Positions 9,448 to 20,115 of a DNA stretch of 64,000 nucleotides are shown here, piece after piece. The notes beneath the pieces are model-generated. The model searched no databases and was not told the origin of the DNA. It saw only the letters and a program-made list of their open reading frames with translations. The stretch spans positions 558,001-622,000 of the forward strand of contig NW_003314330.1 in the NCBI RefSeq assembly GCF_000143415.4, read 5' to 3'. This DNA comes from Selaginella moellendorffii. Lineage: Eukaryota; Streptophyta; Lycopodiopsida; Selaginellales; Selaginellaceae. The first letter of the stretch is position 1. Each line of letters begins with the position of its first letter. Both the position numbers and the translations under genes were made by a program.

Positions 9448-10384
9448 ATGGCTGGGTATGGAGGAGGGCGGGATTATGGCTACTACGGCTACACTGCCCA
9501 TGCCACATCGAGCTGGTCGGGGTTGAGCGCCGCATTCTTCTCCTCAATCTCGGCATTCACTGGAATCTTTCTCATTCTCTCCTTCTTGTCACTCGGAATA
9601 GGTGAGGAGTCGCTCTCGCAGCTCACTTTTCTTTCTCACGAAGCTATTCAGCCGCCGGATTGTTCTACCTTGCGGAGGTTGCGGAAGAACACACGCAGCT
9701 AACAAGAAAGATCATCGGCATCTCGATTAAGGTGAGACGAATTCGAGCTAGAGAAACACTGAAGATTGCTGTTTGTTTCAGGGAATTCTAGCTATCTACG
9801 TTCTACTCTTTGTTGTGGATGGCCTCCCGTTTTTTTGCGTTCTTTCTGGAATTGGAGCTCACGTACTATACCTTCAGCTTCTAAAGACGTATCCGATTGT
9901 TGATCCAACTTCAAATATTTTTCTCGGGAGCTCGGGTGAGCCGCGTCATGCTCAGAAAGCTCGTTGCTCAAACAACTTTGTTTTCGTGTATGTTTTCCAG
10001 GTGCTGGCGCTCTAAGTGTAATAATGTGGAGTCGGTTTTTCCTGCAACATCCACGATGTGCATATGTTACTCTCGGCTGGGCGATCGGTTTCATGGCCGT
10101 CACCGTCTTTTTTGTGCCGTTTCTCTTTCTCATCTCCCTGACGACTTCTTCGCAATCGTTGCCTCACGTATCAAGCTCCAGTGGTGCGTATCCTTACTTC
10201 TCTTAGCTTGCACGGTGCAAGGTTAATGTTTTCTTTTCTTTTTTTTTCTCCAGATTCTCAAGCGTCCTCATCAGGCTTCCTTGGAAAGAAAAGAACCACC
10301 GCTGTTTCGTCGTTATTTAGATTTCTGACTGATAGACGAGATCAGGTGCTACCAACGGCCTTACCTCGGCCGAGACAGGCTTAA
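9448..10384 (+). CDS. TEX261/SVP26-family membrane protein
   Basis: A polytopic ER/Golgi membrane protein; the family (yeast Svp26/Erv26, animal TEX261) acts as a COPII cargo adaptor for type II membrane proteins. Exons are 9448-9601, 9652-9731, 9782-9935, 10001-10183 and 10254-10384, with GT-AG introns of about 50-70 bp; all phases agree and the stop is TAA. Recognisable blocks are AAGLFYLAEVAEEHTQLTRK (exon 2), VVDGLPFFCVLSGIGAHVLY (exon 3) and FFLQHPRCAYVTLGWAIGFM (exon 4). Hydrophobic helices occur near residues 25-50, 80-115 and 130-170. The N-terminus is Gly/Tyr-rich. The start is the first in-frame ATG. The C-terminal tail is basic. Confidence 0.85.
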
Positions 10385-10867
10385 GCAACAAAAGACTGCA
10401 GTGTACAGATACTGTAACTCTCTCGTTTTTTTCCTTTCACAGATCATTTGTGTTTTTGTGTGTTCTTTTCGAGGAAGACAAAGGTTGCAAGTTCTATTCT
10501 TAATTCGAAAGCGACTGTTGGAAGCTCGGTATTTGCCATGGTTTCGGCGAGCATTCATTGTCCCGTATAGCGGTGACCACTAGTCTACTAACTTTTCTTT
10601 TCTTTCAGCTCAGCTAGCTATCAGCTGGTTGGTCTAAGAGGTTTTTCAATCCAGGGTCCCAGAACACATTGATTCTCAGTTTGAAGTTTTCAGCTAAGCA
10701 GCCTCACACGCGGTGTTTGGCTTGGAGAGTTATGACCCTGAAGACTTCGTGCTGTAAGTCTTTAAATTCAATGCTGCTGCGCTACTAATATCTCTGTAGG
10801 TTCATGGCTTTCTCGACGACACCAGAGATATGTTTGTGCTCTCCTCCAAGCTAAACAGGCAGCAGCG
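10385..10867. other. Intergenic region before the kinase gene
   Basis: No coding feature is supported. A pyrimidine tract with AG near 10608 (CTTTTCTTTCAG) could be the acceptor of a leader intron for the downstream kinase, but this is not certain. Confidence 0.4.
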
Positions 10868-12091
10868 ATGGTGGCGGTAAGCTCTTTCTTTTTCGGGGTT
10901 CTTACGTGTAGTATCGGAGCCGCAGAAGCTCAGCAGCAGGCTAGAAAGCACGGGCCTGGTAGTAACTCTACGCAAGTTCCCAATGGTGACAAGGATGGCC
11001 TCCCGGCAGCCAGCATTGCTGCCGGAGTGCTGTCCCTGATCGTTGTGGGAGGTCTCTTACTGGTGGCAGCTCTAATCTTCATAAAGCAGCGCTTTCTCGA
11101 TCCAAGAGCCAAGGCTTCGACGACAGCAGCTTCGATCATCTCTGCAGCAGGATCACCTCAGCTTGTCCAGTTTTCCTTCAAAGCCATCGTTGCCACCACC
11201 CGGAACTTCAGCGACAAGATCGGAGCTGGAATTCTCGGCTCCGTCTACAAAGGAGTTTTTCCGGACAGCGAGACGGTGGTCGCCGTGAAGAAGCTCGAGA
11301 TAAACACAAGCGACAGGGACTTCCGCAACTGCGTCTCCGAGATCGGTTTCTTGTCTCACGACAGCCTCGTCCAGCTCCACGGCTTCTGTGCGGACTGTGG
11401 CCCCGACAACAAAATGCTCGTCTACGAGTTTCTTTCAAATGGTTCGCTGGACAAGTTGCTCTTCGAAGACTCGGAGGACAACCGGCTCGACTGGAAGTTC
11501 CGGTTTGACACAGCTCTCTCAGTCGCTCGGGGCGTCGCATATCTCCACCAGCAGCAGGTTCCAGTGATCCACGGCAATCTCAAAACAGAAAACATCCTCC
11601 TGGACAAGAACTTCCAGCCGAAAATCTCCGACACCGGCCTGGGCTTGCTCGTCGACAGGAGAAAAATCAAGACGGCTCTGAGCAGCGGCCGAGTTCACGG
11701 ATACTTCTCCCCAGAGTGGATTGCCGACTCGCCTCTCACGACCAAGACCGACGTCTACGGCTTTGGGATGATCCTTCTCGAGATAATTGGTGGCCGGAGG
11801 ATCCTCGACTTGAGCCAGAAGTCGGAGCAGTGGAACTTCGTGGACTGGGTTTCCAAGCAGGTAAAAGCCGGCAACTACGTCGGGGTCGCGGATCCCCGGC
11901 TGAGTAGCATCGATCTCGAGCAGCTCCGGAGAGGGATTGACGTTGCGGTGTGGTGCATCCAAGACGACGCAAAGTCGAGGCCGTCCATGGCTAAAGTTGT
12001 CGAGGAGCTGGAGAAAGTTTTGGTGATTGAGGCTACTCCTGCGAGAAAGAAGAGGTCCTACGGGCAGCTGCAAGAGATAGAAGCATCGTGA
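10868..12091 (+). CDS. Receptor-like kinase with degenerate catalytic loop (predicted pseudokinase)
   Basis: A 407-residue single-exon protein: signal-peptide-like N-terminus (1-22), short low-complexity ectodomain, transmembrane helix at about 50-72, and a cytoplasmic kinase domain at about 113-385 of the plant RLK/Pelle class. The Gly loop (GAGILGSV, 119-126) and ATP-anchoring Lys141 (VAVKK) are present. The catalytic loop reads HGNLKTEN (235-242) in place of HRDxKxxN, so the catalytic Asp is Asn, and DFG is DTG (255-257). SPEW in place of APE and the C-lobe WCIQ/RPSM motifs are kept. The ectodomain is far shorter than in lectin-type relatives. It probably signals as a scaffold or allosteric partner; membrane location is inferred. 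Confidence 0.88.
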   Translation: MVAVSSFFFGVLTCSIGAAEAQQQARKHGPGSNSTQVPNGDKDGLPAASIAAGVLSLIVVGGLLLVAALIFIKQRFLDPRAKASTTAASIISAAGSPQLVQFSFKAIVATTRNFSDKIGAGILGSVYKGVFPDSETVVAVKKLEINTSDRDFRNCVSEIGFLSHDSLVQLHGFCADCGPDNKMLVYEFLSNGSLDKLLFEDSEDNRLDWKFRFDTALSVARGVAYLHQQQVPVIHGNLKTENILLDKNFQPKISDTGLGLLVDRRKIKTALSSGRVHGYFSPEWIADSPLTTKTDVYGFGMILLEIIGGRRILDLSQKSEQWNFVDWVSKQVKAGNYVGVADPRLSSIDLEQLRRGIDVAVWCIQDDAKSRPSMAKVVEELEKVLVIEATPARKKRSYGQLQEIEAS

Positions 12092-12238
12092 AAAAACGAT
12101 GCGAAGAGAAAGAATGTTTCTTTGCTTTCCTTTGTGGTGTTTCTTTCTACATGAAGATATAAATCAGCCATCGTTTTTCTTGCTCTTGTCCATGAAAGTG
12201 TAAATGAATGAATGGAGAGAGACTCGTCTTTGTTCTCG

Positions 12239-13609
12239 TCAGTCTTTGTGTAACGCCTCCAGGAAAGCGTCCTGGAGGTGTGAATTCGTGGCCGCGATTC
12301 TCTGGGACATGAGCTCCAATGGCCCTCCCGACCTGCATTAAAACCAATCACGTTAGCGAAAAAAAAAAAAACCGACAGCTTTTCTCTTTTCTTTTTCCAC
12401 TTACGGATCAAACACACGCCCTCCGGCTTCTTGCAAAATCACAACTCCTGCCGTGATATCCCTGCAAGGAAGAACGATCGTATCAAGCAAGTGATCGAGA
12501 AAACGTTTTCTTTGCACTCACCAAGGGCCTCCGAATCCCAGCTCGTAGAAGATATCCAGCCTTCCACAAGCGACACCGCACAGGTTGAGCGCACAAGATC
12601 CGGTCATGCGCAGGGAGCGAATCTGCGAGACACGAGAACTCATCCTTTAAGACCAGTGGAAAGAAAACGAGGAAAAGACGTAAACTTCGCAGTCACCTTA
12701 TAAAGAAGGTTGTTGATCCTGTCAGTGGTTTCGTCCACAGTCGCTTTGTCTCGCTTCGTTCCAACCTGTAAAAGCAAGGCAAAGATTAGAAGAAAAAAAA
12801 GTAAGAAGGAGCAAATCAAACCTCTGTGGCAAGCAAAGCCTTATAAATCTCGTCCTGAGATGATGCAGTGATTTTGCTGCCATTGAGAAAGGCACCTCTT
12901 CCTTTGACAGCGGTGAAGAGCTACGGAAAAAACCAAAGAAGAAATGAGAGAGATACTTTGTAGTTTCTGTGCGTACCTCGTTCAGTATGGGATTGTATAC
13001 AACTCCGACCGAAGGTACCTTCCCAATCGTGAGGCCGATCGAAACGCAGACAAAAGGAAATCCATGCACAAAGTTTGTGGTGCCATCCAGCGGATCAACA
13101 ATCCACGTTGGCTCGTCGGTTAGCTCCGCGGTTCCATTCAAAGCCGAGGTTTCTTCGCCGATAAACTGTGAAGAACTCGTGAGAATTTTTCCATGGAACA
13201 AAGGGAAGTTGTAAAGTCGAGAGAGCTTGCCTTGTGATCCGGGAAATGCTTTTGCAAGAGCTCAAAAATAAGCTTCTCGCAAGCTTTATCCGTCTCTGTT
13301 ACCAGATCCACCTTTCCTTTATGCTCTACATTCTTGTGGCTGTGAAAGCTACCAGCGATTATCTGCAAGAAAAAAAACTTTTTCAGTGAGAAAAAGAGGA
13401 ACTTTACAAAGGATGAATCGACCTGGCCGGCTTGCTTTGCGGCATCCACAGCGATCTCCAAGAAACCATCCAATTCATCTAGAAAGACCACAAAATCAAA
13501 GCACTATTCGATCAGCCAAGAAGGAGAAGCGATCTAAAAGTCATCTAGAATCGAAGGAAACGAAGAAATGATCTAGAGAAACGAGCAAACCTTCTCGAAC
13601 AACGCCCAT
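12239..13609 (-). CDS. Inositol monophosphatase
   Basis: Mg-dependent phosphatase that hydrolyses inositol 1-phosphate; plant members also act on L-galactose 1-phosphate in ascorbate synthesis (VTC4). Nine exons from the right: 13591-13609, 13423-13478, 13231-13372, 12977-13165, 12822-12920, 12707-12765, 12522-12622, 12405-12461, 12239-12332, giving 271 residues, the usual family length. Metal and substrate motifs: GEE (start of exon 4), [18 protein letters not shown], and WDITAG near the C-terminus. The end is [14 protein letters not shown]. The intron after exon 3 has a GC donor (AAG|GCAAGC) with a normal AG. It lies tail to tail with the kinase gene, 147 bp apart, so the 3' UTRs probably overlap. 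Confidence 0.93.
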
Positions 13610-13838
13610 TGCGCCTTTCGTCCCAGTTACAAATGAAAAACCTGTGAATAAACCCTAATATATGTATTAAACCCCCTTTTCAAAATAACCTTTATGTGGT
13701 GGAGGCATATCCAAGGATCTGGTTATTGGGGATACCTTTCCCAAATAGCGATTCGAACCAAGGACCGGTTACTTTTTGGCGGTTTTTTTGAAAAACCCTA
13801 AAAGCTTTTGGGGGAGAAGCAAATTTAGATCCGAGGCC

Positions 13839-14276
13839 ATGGCGGATGAATCGTGCCGCGATTGGGAAGTTCTCACCATGTCCACCGCCTCGATCGATCC
13901 CAAGAGCTCGGCCGCTGCAACTAATTCCAGTGATTCCAAGCAGCAGCTGGGAGAATCGGAGGACAAGAACAAGGTGAGCAAGGAAAAGGAGGAGCTTACA
14001 GTGGGTATGGCTGCCTGGTTGCAGCGGCAATCCTCAGAGATTGTCTTGCGCGCTCGCCAATCCAATCCGCTACTGTCTCTAGCAGTCGCGGCCGCCGCAG
14101 TGGTGGGTCTCGTGATTTTGGGGCGGGGATGGCATCGCGAGCGCTGTGAGAATCGGCTGCTAAGATCACAGCTCGGCACGGTAAGAACTCTTTGCAAAAG
14201 CCTTCTTTTTTGGTTTCTCAGTCTCTTTTCCCTCTATTTGCAGAGAGTTATAACCATTGAACTCTCGGACTTCTAG
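13839..14276 (+). CDS. ATI1/ATI2-like ATG8-interacting membrane protein
   Basis: A 124-residue protein from two exons (13839-14180, 14244-14276). The N-terminus has RDWEVLTM, a textbook W-x-x-L ATG8-interacting motif preceded by Asp, at the position where Arabidopsis ATI1/ATI2 carry theirs. An acidic/Lys linker follows, then a single transmembrane helix (about 82-100, LAVAAAAVVGLVILG) with a basic GRGWHRER flank resembling the ATI family (GLVILGQRW pattern). The second exon adds ten residues. ATI proteins mark ER and plastid bodies for autophagy; that role here is inferred. An upstream in-frame ATG at 13776 would add 21 residues, but 13839 gives the better family fit. Confidence 0.68.
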   Translation: MADESCRDWEVLTMSTASIDPKSSAAATNSSDSKQQLGESEDKNKVSKEKEELTVGMAAWLQRQSSEIVLRARQSNPLLSLAVAAAAVVGLVILGRGWHRERCENRLLRSQLGTVRTLCKSLLFWFLSLFSLYLQRVITIELSDF

Positions 14277-14343
14277 GAGCTTTTCTTCTCTTTCTCGCTC
14301 TTTTCTCTCCGAGCATGAATCAGGAAAGTTTCTCAAAGTTTTC

Positions 14344-15710
14344 TCACCAAAACCACTGCAAGTTTGCGTCCACGGCTTTGACATTGCTTGCCACGAGCGG
14401 CATGTAGCCGTAGCGAGCTGCTAGAAAATTCACGCACACCGTGCGATGGACATCGTGGCCTTTCAAGCTGCTGATCCCGCTCGACCCAATCTCGTAGAGT
14501 TTTCCTGGAAAGAAAGAGAGAAAAAAACATTTTTTCTCACAGCTGAATTTGCGAGAAGCAAAACCTTACCTTTCACCCAGATCGGAGGAGCGTTTGTCAA
14601 GTTCGCGACCATGAAAGACATGGCAATGTCCTCGCAGTTCCTGGAAGTGAAGAACATCAAGTAAAAGACCGTTTCTTTTCGTTCGCTTACCTCTGGTTTG
14701 CGACATACTCCCGTATGGAAGCGGGCATTTGGAGCGTGTAGTACTCGAGATACTTGTGATGGAGAAATGCCGCTTTCGTAAGAACCATGCTGTAGGTCCC
14801 CATCCACCAAACGGACCACCAGCCTCCATACGTAAAAGTCGGCTGCTCCGGCCGGAAAGTTGGCGAGATTTGCTTCCAGTTGTTCTGCAAGATCAAGGAG
14901 CACGCAAATTGAAACTTCCATCAGAAGCGCCAAAGAAAAATCACATCTTTGGATGTGAGAGAGAAGCGAAAAAGCAGGACAATAAAATCAGCGGTTTCGA
15001 GTAAGAAGTCACCTTCAATCGTGCCCAGTGCATCCGTGGCACGAAACCGACCATGCTATCAGGAGCGCTCAGCCACACCCGGAAAGAAAACTCCAGAGTC
15101 GTGCAAGGGACCAGAACGTCGTCGTCGATGGAGAAGATCCCGTCGGTGGTGACGCCGTCGAGCGGCTTGAATCTGTTGTTGAGGTTGTCCTCGTCGTTGA
15201 TGTCAATACGGAGCTCCAGCTCGGGGTTGTTCTCGGCGGCGCGGATGGATTTTTCCAGCGCCGCCAGCAGCGACTCCGAGGGCGGCTCGCTCTCGCTCCA
15301 CACCACCCGGATCGCATCGACACCGCGGCACGATGCGTAGTGGGCCACGGACTTTCGCAAGAGATCGTAGCGCTTCCATGTGTTGACGAGAACCGTGTAG
15401 CGATGGTGCCTGGAAATCAAAAGTGAGTCATAGGCAACAGTGAAGAACCAAAGTTTGAAAAGGAAAAGACGAGCTTTTTTTCGTACCTCGAGACGAGAAG
15501 AAAATTCGCCTCGTCTTGGTTCCATCTCACAATCGCTGCCGAAACCAAGAAGATAAAAATCAGCATCGAGATCCCGAGAAGAAGCCTGGATCTCCAAGAG
15601 GAAATGCGGTAGAACCAGGCGAGAGGGGATCTCCAGCAACGAGAAGAGGAGGAAGATGGTCTTCCAGCTTTCACCAGCACCTTGTGATCTCTCGCCACCA
15701 AGGAACTCAT
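14344..15710 (-). CDS. GT64 (exostosin-like) glycosyltransferase
   Basis: Type II Golgi membrane glycosyltransferase of family GT64, related to Arabidopsis EPC1 and GMT1, which glycosylate sphingolipids (GIPC). Five exons from the right: 15487-15710, 15013-15409, 14691-14884, 14570-14640, 14344-14504, totalling 348 residues. One transmembrane helix lies near residues 45-62 after a short Arg/Ser-rich cytosolic tail. The nucleotide-sugar metal site is IFSIDDDVLVPC (DDD). Further blocks are YTVLVNTWKRYDLL, FTYGGWWSVWWMGTYSMVLT and NCEDIAMSFMVA, and the C-terminus is KAVDANLQWFW. The start is the ATG at 15710, just before the membrane anchor; upstream in-frame ATGs give no family match. The exact acceptor is uncertain. 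Confidence 0.9.
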
Positions 15711-16528
15711 CCTGCTGCCACTGGCGGCAATGGCGGAGGTGGCGGCGATGGTGGTGGCGACGGTGGTGGTGGAGCAAAACAAAAACTCCGTCCCATACAG
15801 ACTGGCCAGAGGAGTGTGCCACTGAGCCAGCCAGTGGCGACAAGTCACATTAGACTTCCTTGTACGAAAGAGCAGTGGATCAAAAACTTCGGTCCATGCA
15901 CGGACGCCAAGAACACAAGACACCAGCAAAGAAAAGAAAGATTAGAAGCGAGAAAGGCACAGAGAAAGAAGAAGAACTATTCGCTCAAACTCCCTCGCTC
16001 GCTACAGTCGGGGAATCCCTCATTGGAACACTAGACAGCACTAAAAGGGAAAAACCCTCCCCCGCCTCCTCTAGATTCTTTGTGGGATGGATCGATTAGA
16101 TCGATTAGAAACACATAAAGAAATCAAGGTCTACCTCAATGACCTCACCGCGGTCGCATTCATCGCGAAAGAGAGGAAAAGCACTGATCCCCGGGAAACT
16201 GACAAACAGCAGCTCCTCCACTGGGACTCTCGCTCCAATTCGTCAGACGCACAATCGAGCAGCCGATGGCGATCTGGCGATGGCGACACAAAATCGCGAG
16301 AAAAATCCACCTGGGGTTTGTGCTTATCGGCCAAATAGCCCTAAAAACTGCCTTAGGGTTTATAGAAGAATTGCGGATTTAGGCGCTGTAACGGATGGAC
16401 GCCTGCGCTTCCCGCTTCTTTCCATTTTCAAATTCCAGCCTGCATTTTAGGGTTCTTGTGGTCACTGGTTTCTAGCGTTTTCCTTTCTTTCTTTTGCCTA
16501 TTAAGATCCGGGCGCTCGCGAAAGATCA
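15711..16528. other. Shared upstream region of GT64 and RNF32
   Basis: The two genes are divergent, so this about 0.8-kb region should hold both promoters. No coding sequence is supported. Simple GGTGG/GGAGG repeats occur near 15725-15775, in what would be the GT64 leader. Confidence 0.5.
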
Positions 16529-18012
16529 ATGATCAACGTAAGGCGGAGAGATCATCAGCAGCAGCACCATGTTTCTGGCGTAAGCTATCACTTCTTTTAA
16601 CGTTTCTATTGGAAGATTGTATGATGGATCCTTTTTTATGCAGCGAGCGGTGCTCAATGCAGTAGCCCTCCAAGATCACTTCACGAGGTCCTTAAGCTTT
16701 GGCATGGCAAGTTTCCTCTCGATCGTCTCTTTCTCTCTTTTTTATTCTCATTTTTTCGTTTGCACAGATTCGCTATCATCAAGGACTACAGCAGCAGCAA
16801 CAGCAAATCTTGTCTCATCTAAGTCTTGGTTTGTAGAAACTCTTTGTTTTCTCATATGATTTTCACGAGCTTTCCTTGCTTTGCTTTTCTTTTCTTCTTT
16901 GTGTATAGCACAACAATGTGGACTTGTTACGAAGCCCAGAGGGGAGTTGACGGAAGAAGAGTGGCGAATCGCTCGCGAGCAGTCGATGGCGAGGAGGGAC
17001 GCACTGCATGGCTGTCCAATTTGTCACGAAATTTTTATTCGTGGAGACCAGGTAAGTGAGTGGTCTCTTGCAAAATGGCCACAATCTTTAGTTTTCTTTT
17101 TTTTTTTCTTTCTTTGCAGCTTTTACTCAGCTGCTCTCATGTCTTTCACAAGGTTTGGAGCTCTTCACGGATGGTCTTTTAGTGCCACGGAAATCACATC
17201 AGGGTGCCAATATTTGCAGCAATGCTTGAAACGTTTTGAGAAGTTCTCAAGGCAACGCTGCTGCCCGGTGTGCCGGACTGAGCACTATCAAACCATGGCC
17301 GTGAGGATACCATCGACTTTGTACAAGAACTTCTTTGCAACAAGGCATGGAAATTCCAAGCTTTTATCATCAAAGCGAAGTGTTTGTCTTTCCATTGCTT
17401 TCGTGAAGGATACAGACGGCGTACAGGGCTTACAAGTGTCGGAGAGATTACGCTGAGTACAAATGGAGACATCCACCTGAAGATCCAGGCAAACGAAAGG
17501 AATGGTTTGCAAAAAAGGTTGGTTCTTTTCTTTTTGCATATTTCTCTAAACCTGTGGGAGCATCAGCTTGAATCGGCTTCAAACCGACTGCTGGATCAAA
17601 TGGCTGTAGACGAAGACAATGTGAAGCTCCTCTTGGCCAGCATCGACAATACTCTGGCCAGCAGTAAGCAGATTTACGATGTTCTTGGCAGCAGAGATCA
17701 AACGAAGGAGGTGGACAATTTAAATCTTAATGAAGAAAGCGATCTTAATTGGCACCAGGTGATCGAAAAGGTACGTTCTTTCTTGCATCTATCTCAAGCT
17801 TATCATTATTTTTCCAGGCTATTGAGAGATATGACATTGATTGTTCCATTTGCATAATGCCGCTGCAAAAGGATGGAGGATCCAACCTTAGCCTGCTCAG
17901 CTGCAGCCACTTATTCCATAGCCATTGCATCTCGGAGTTTGAGGCGTTCCATGCATCGGCAGAGCTCTTATGCCCGATTTGTAGAACCATGTACAAGAGG
18001 TTCGACTTGTAG
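16529..18012 (+). CDS. RNF32: RNF32-type protein with two RING-H2 fingers and an IQ motif
   Basis: Predicted E3 ubiquitin ligase of 327 residues. Exons: 16529-16579, 16644-16706, 16768-16828, 16909-17051, 17120-17152, 17220-17344, 17409-17517, 17567-17770, 17818-18012. RING 1: CPICHEIF ... LLLSCSHVFHKQCLKRFEKF ... CCPVCR. The central calmodulin-binding IQ motif is RIQTAYRAYKCRRDY. RING 2: CSICIMPL ... LLSCSHLFHSHC ... CPICR, followed by MYKRFDL. This is the domain order of animal RNF32, including the EEEW segment and the EKFxxxxxCPxCR block. Two introns use GC donors (ATG|GCAAGT at 16707 and AAG|GCATGG at 17345); using a nearby GT at the first would shift the frame. Exons 1-2 are less certain. 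Confidence 0.85.
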
Positions 18013-18118
18013 CATTGCTGTAGGATTCGATACTCAGAAAGAAAACACTTCTTTTGACATTTAAGAATGAGAAATCACATGACTTCACAGGAACTTCAAA
18101 CTTGGTTGACAACCAAAT

Positions 18119-18604
18119 TTAATTCTGGCTTGGAACGTGAAAAGGTGATCCTGGGATGTGAAATGGTGGAAAACTGGAAGGAGGGAAATGGGAACCAGGG
18201 TGAAATGGTGGAAGATGGCCACTAGGTGGTCCTGGAATGAAAGGGGGAAAATTGATTGGTGGGAACTGGCCACCTGGTCTTGGAATAGAAGGGGGAAAAT
18301 GAAATGGGGGGAAATGACCAGAAGGGGGAATCTGAAATGGTGCTGAATTAGCAAAAGGTGAAGGTGGCCTGGGAATAAAAGGAGGAGCTTGATGGAATGG
18401 TGGAATGTGGCTTGACGGTGGCCAAGCATATCCTGGAAGGTGAGGAGATGCAGCATGAGGAACCTGAGTTTGTAAGCTTTTTCCTGCTGAATCAAGTAGA
18501 AGAGCATGCTCCTTCAGCAACGTTCGTCTGCCACTCACTTGCAATGCATTGAGAAAGATAAACACTTCAAAGATAAGCATTGAAATGATTTGAAAAGCCA
18601 TCAC
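18119..18604 (-). CDS. Small secreted proline-rich protein
   Basis: A 161-residue single-exon protein with an N-terminal signal peptide (about 1-25, ending ALQVSG), a short propeptide-like region (RTLLKEHALLLDSAGKS) and a Pro/Phe/His-rich tail of loose repeats (PPFxxPP). It is a likely cell-wall or apoplast protein. It is related to the gene at 56613-56958 by signal peptide (SALQVS/NALQVS) and repeat style. A duplicated, disrupted copy lies at 47486-49751. Function unknown. Confidence 0.6.
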   Translation of the reverse strand: MMAFQIISMLIFEVFIFLNALQVSGRRTLLKEHALLLDSAGKSLQTQVPHAASPHLPGYAWPPSSHIPPFHQAPPFIPRPPSPFANSAPFQIPPSGHFPPFHFPPSIPRPGGQFPPINFPPFIPGPPSGHLPPFHPGSHFPPSSFPPFHIPGSPFHVPSQN

Positions 18605-18711
18605 AACTCAAATGCTTTTATCTAATCACTGAATTTATATTAGAGTCCAATGACTTTAGACCACTAACTTATTTTGGCTATTATTATTTGATTATTTGGT
18701 TGTTCCAAATG

Positions 18712-19002
18712 TTAAGTTCTTTTCTTTTTACTCTTTATTGATCCTGTTTTACTGCTGGTGGGTGTTAGTGGCAGCATGGATCCATTGGGCTTTATTGGAT
18801 CGACACCACGTGATTGGTTTGCATTTATAGAGACAACTCCGATGCCAATACAAATTTTTTCGAGCATTGGGGAAGTGATGAGTACACAAATGGACAACAC
18901 TAGGACAACAATGGATGCCGAAGTTATGGAAGAAATTCCACAATTTAGATTATAGAGTCCAACACATAGTGTGCCTACAAATGTTGCAAAACCATCAACC
19001 AA
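18712..19002 (-). CDS. Hypothetical membrane protein
   Basis: A 96-codon frame with two hydrophobic stretches (FATFVGTLCVGLYNL and ASIVVLVLSICVLIT) and a polar, Lys-rich C-terminus. The family is not recognised. It sits at the edge of the segment duplicated at 49.8 kb but is not preserved there. It may be a chance frame. Confidence 0.2.
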   Translation of the reverse strand: MVDGFATFVGTLCVGLYNLNCGISSITSASIVVLVLSICVLITSPMLEKICIGIGVVSINANQSRGVDPIKPNGSMLPLTPTSSKTGSIKSKKKRT

Positions 19003-20115
19003 TGAGGTGAGTTTAGGCCAAGAAAATTAGGGTCAAGAAACTTAATGGGACAAAGAGGAGAATATTTAAATGAACCAAAGGAGTATGGGCTAAGTTTTCT
19101 TCAATCCACCTATACATCTGACAGTGACACACCTTTGGTCAATTAGTTTAGTGAGATGAGGTAACCATAGTAGTAGTAAACACCACAACAACATTACAAG
19201 GTCAAGGCTAGTCACACCTTCGCTCACAAGACCACAAGTTAGTCAAGTGAGCTAGCAGTCCAAAGCTTTATGGAGTAACTTGCTCAACACATCAAAGGAG
19301 CAGGCAAGCAGCCAATTGACAAGCTGATGCAACCAGTAAAAGGCAAAGAAACACTAAAATACCATGTGCAGATCTTAATTTACCTCAAAACAATCACCAA
19401 GAAAGTGGATGGTGTCATGGGCGAGTAGAATCATCAATGCCACATAATTCAAGAACTCAAGACTGCAATCCCGGCTTCCACATCCACCGATGTAGAGTGC
19501 ATCAACCACCAAGACCAGTATATTGCAATACTCAACCAGAAAAATCAAATTATGCATTAGGAACTCGACAATCAACGCCAAAGTGTTGAACTTATCATTA
19601 TAAAGACTAAGCTTAGCAACTTGAAGTAGGATTTGGAAAATTTGACTACATGAGGATAGACAATAGTTTTGTCGTGGGGGAGTGAAGAAGAAATAAATGT
19701 TTTATTTTACATATCATCCTAAGCAGAGCAAAAGAAAAAAACTTAAGCAAAATAGAGTTGTGCTTAAGGTTAAGCATCTAAAGAAAAAAGACCTAACCTA
19801 GACAACACTTGTCATAGACAAACATGAAGCAGTTAAGAATGGTTATAAAATTATGTAGTATATAAATAGCACTTAGAAATGCTAGAAAACAACCTTAATT
19901 CAATGTTATATGTATTTATATTGAATTAACTATCTTTTCTCCTACTTATGTTGTTTGTGCAAAGTAGAGTTGAAAAAGTAATATATGCTTATCTTTACTC
20001 ATGCCTTTGGGGTTTGAGGCTGAATTCTCTTTTTTTTTTTCTTCTTTACATTCTTTGTTTGTCACTATTTTGCAAGTAGGGGCAAACATGGAAGTATAGG
20101 TAAAAAAAGCTTTAC
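19003..20115. other. Decayed retroelement-like DNA
   Basis: No intact gene. Around 19290-19620 the plus strand has broken frames rich in Gln, Lys and Asn that look coiled-coil and gag-like. A purine tract GTGGGGGAGTGAAGAAG follows at about 19674-19690. This is consistent with a decayed LTR element, but no LTR pair was found. Confidence 0.25.

Noticed and set aside
11519-12073. 184-codon minus frame inside the kinase gene
   Set aside because: Antisense shadow of the kinase domain; GC-rich codon structure explains its length.
15516-16034. 172-codon plus frame upstream of RNF32
   Set aside because: Antisense to GT64 exon 1 and leader; Gly-rich repeats from GGTGG runs, no signal of coding.
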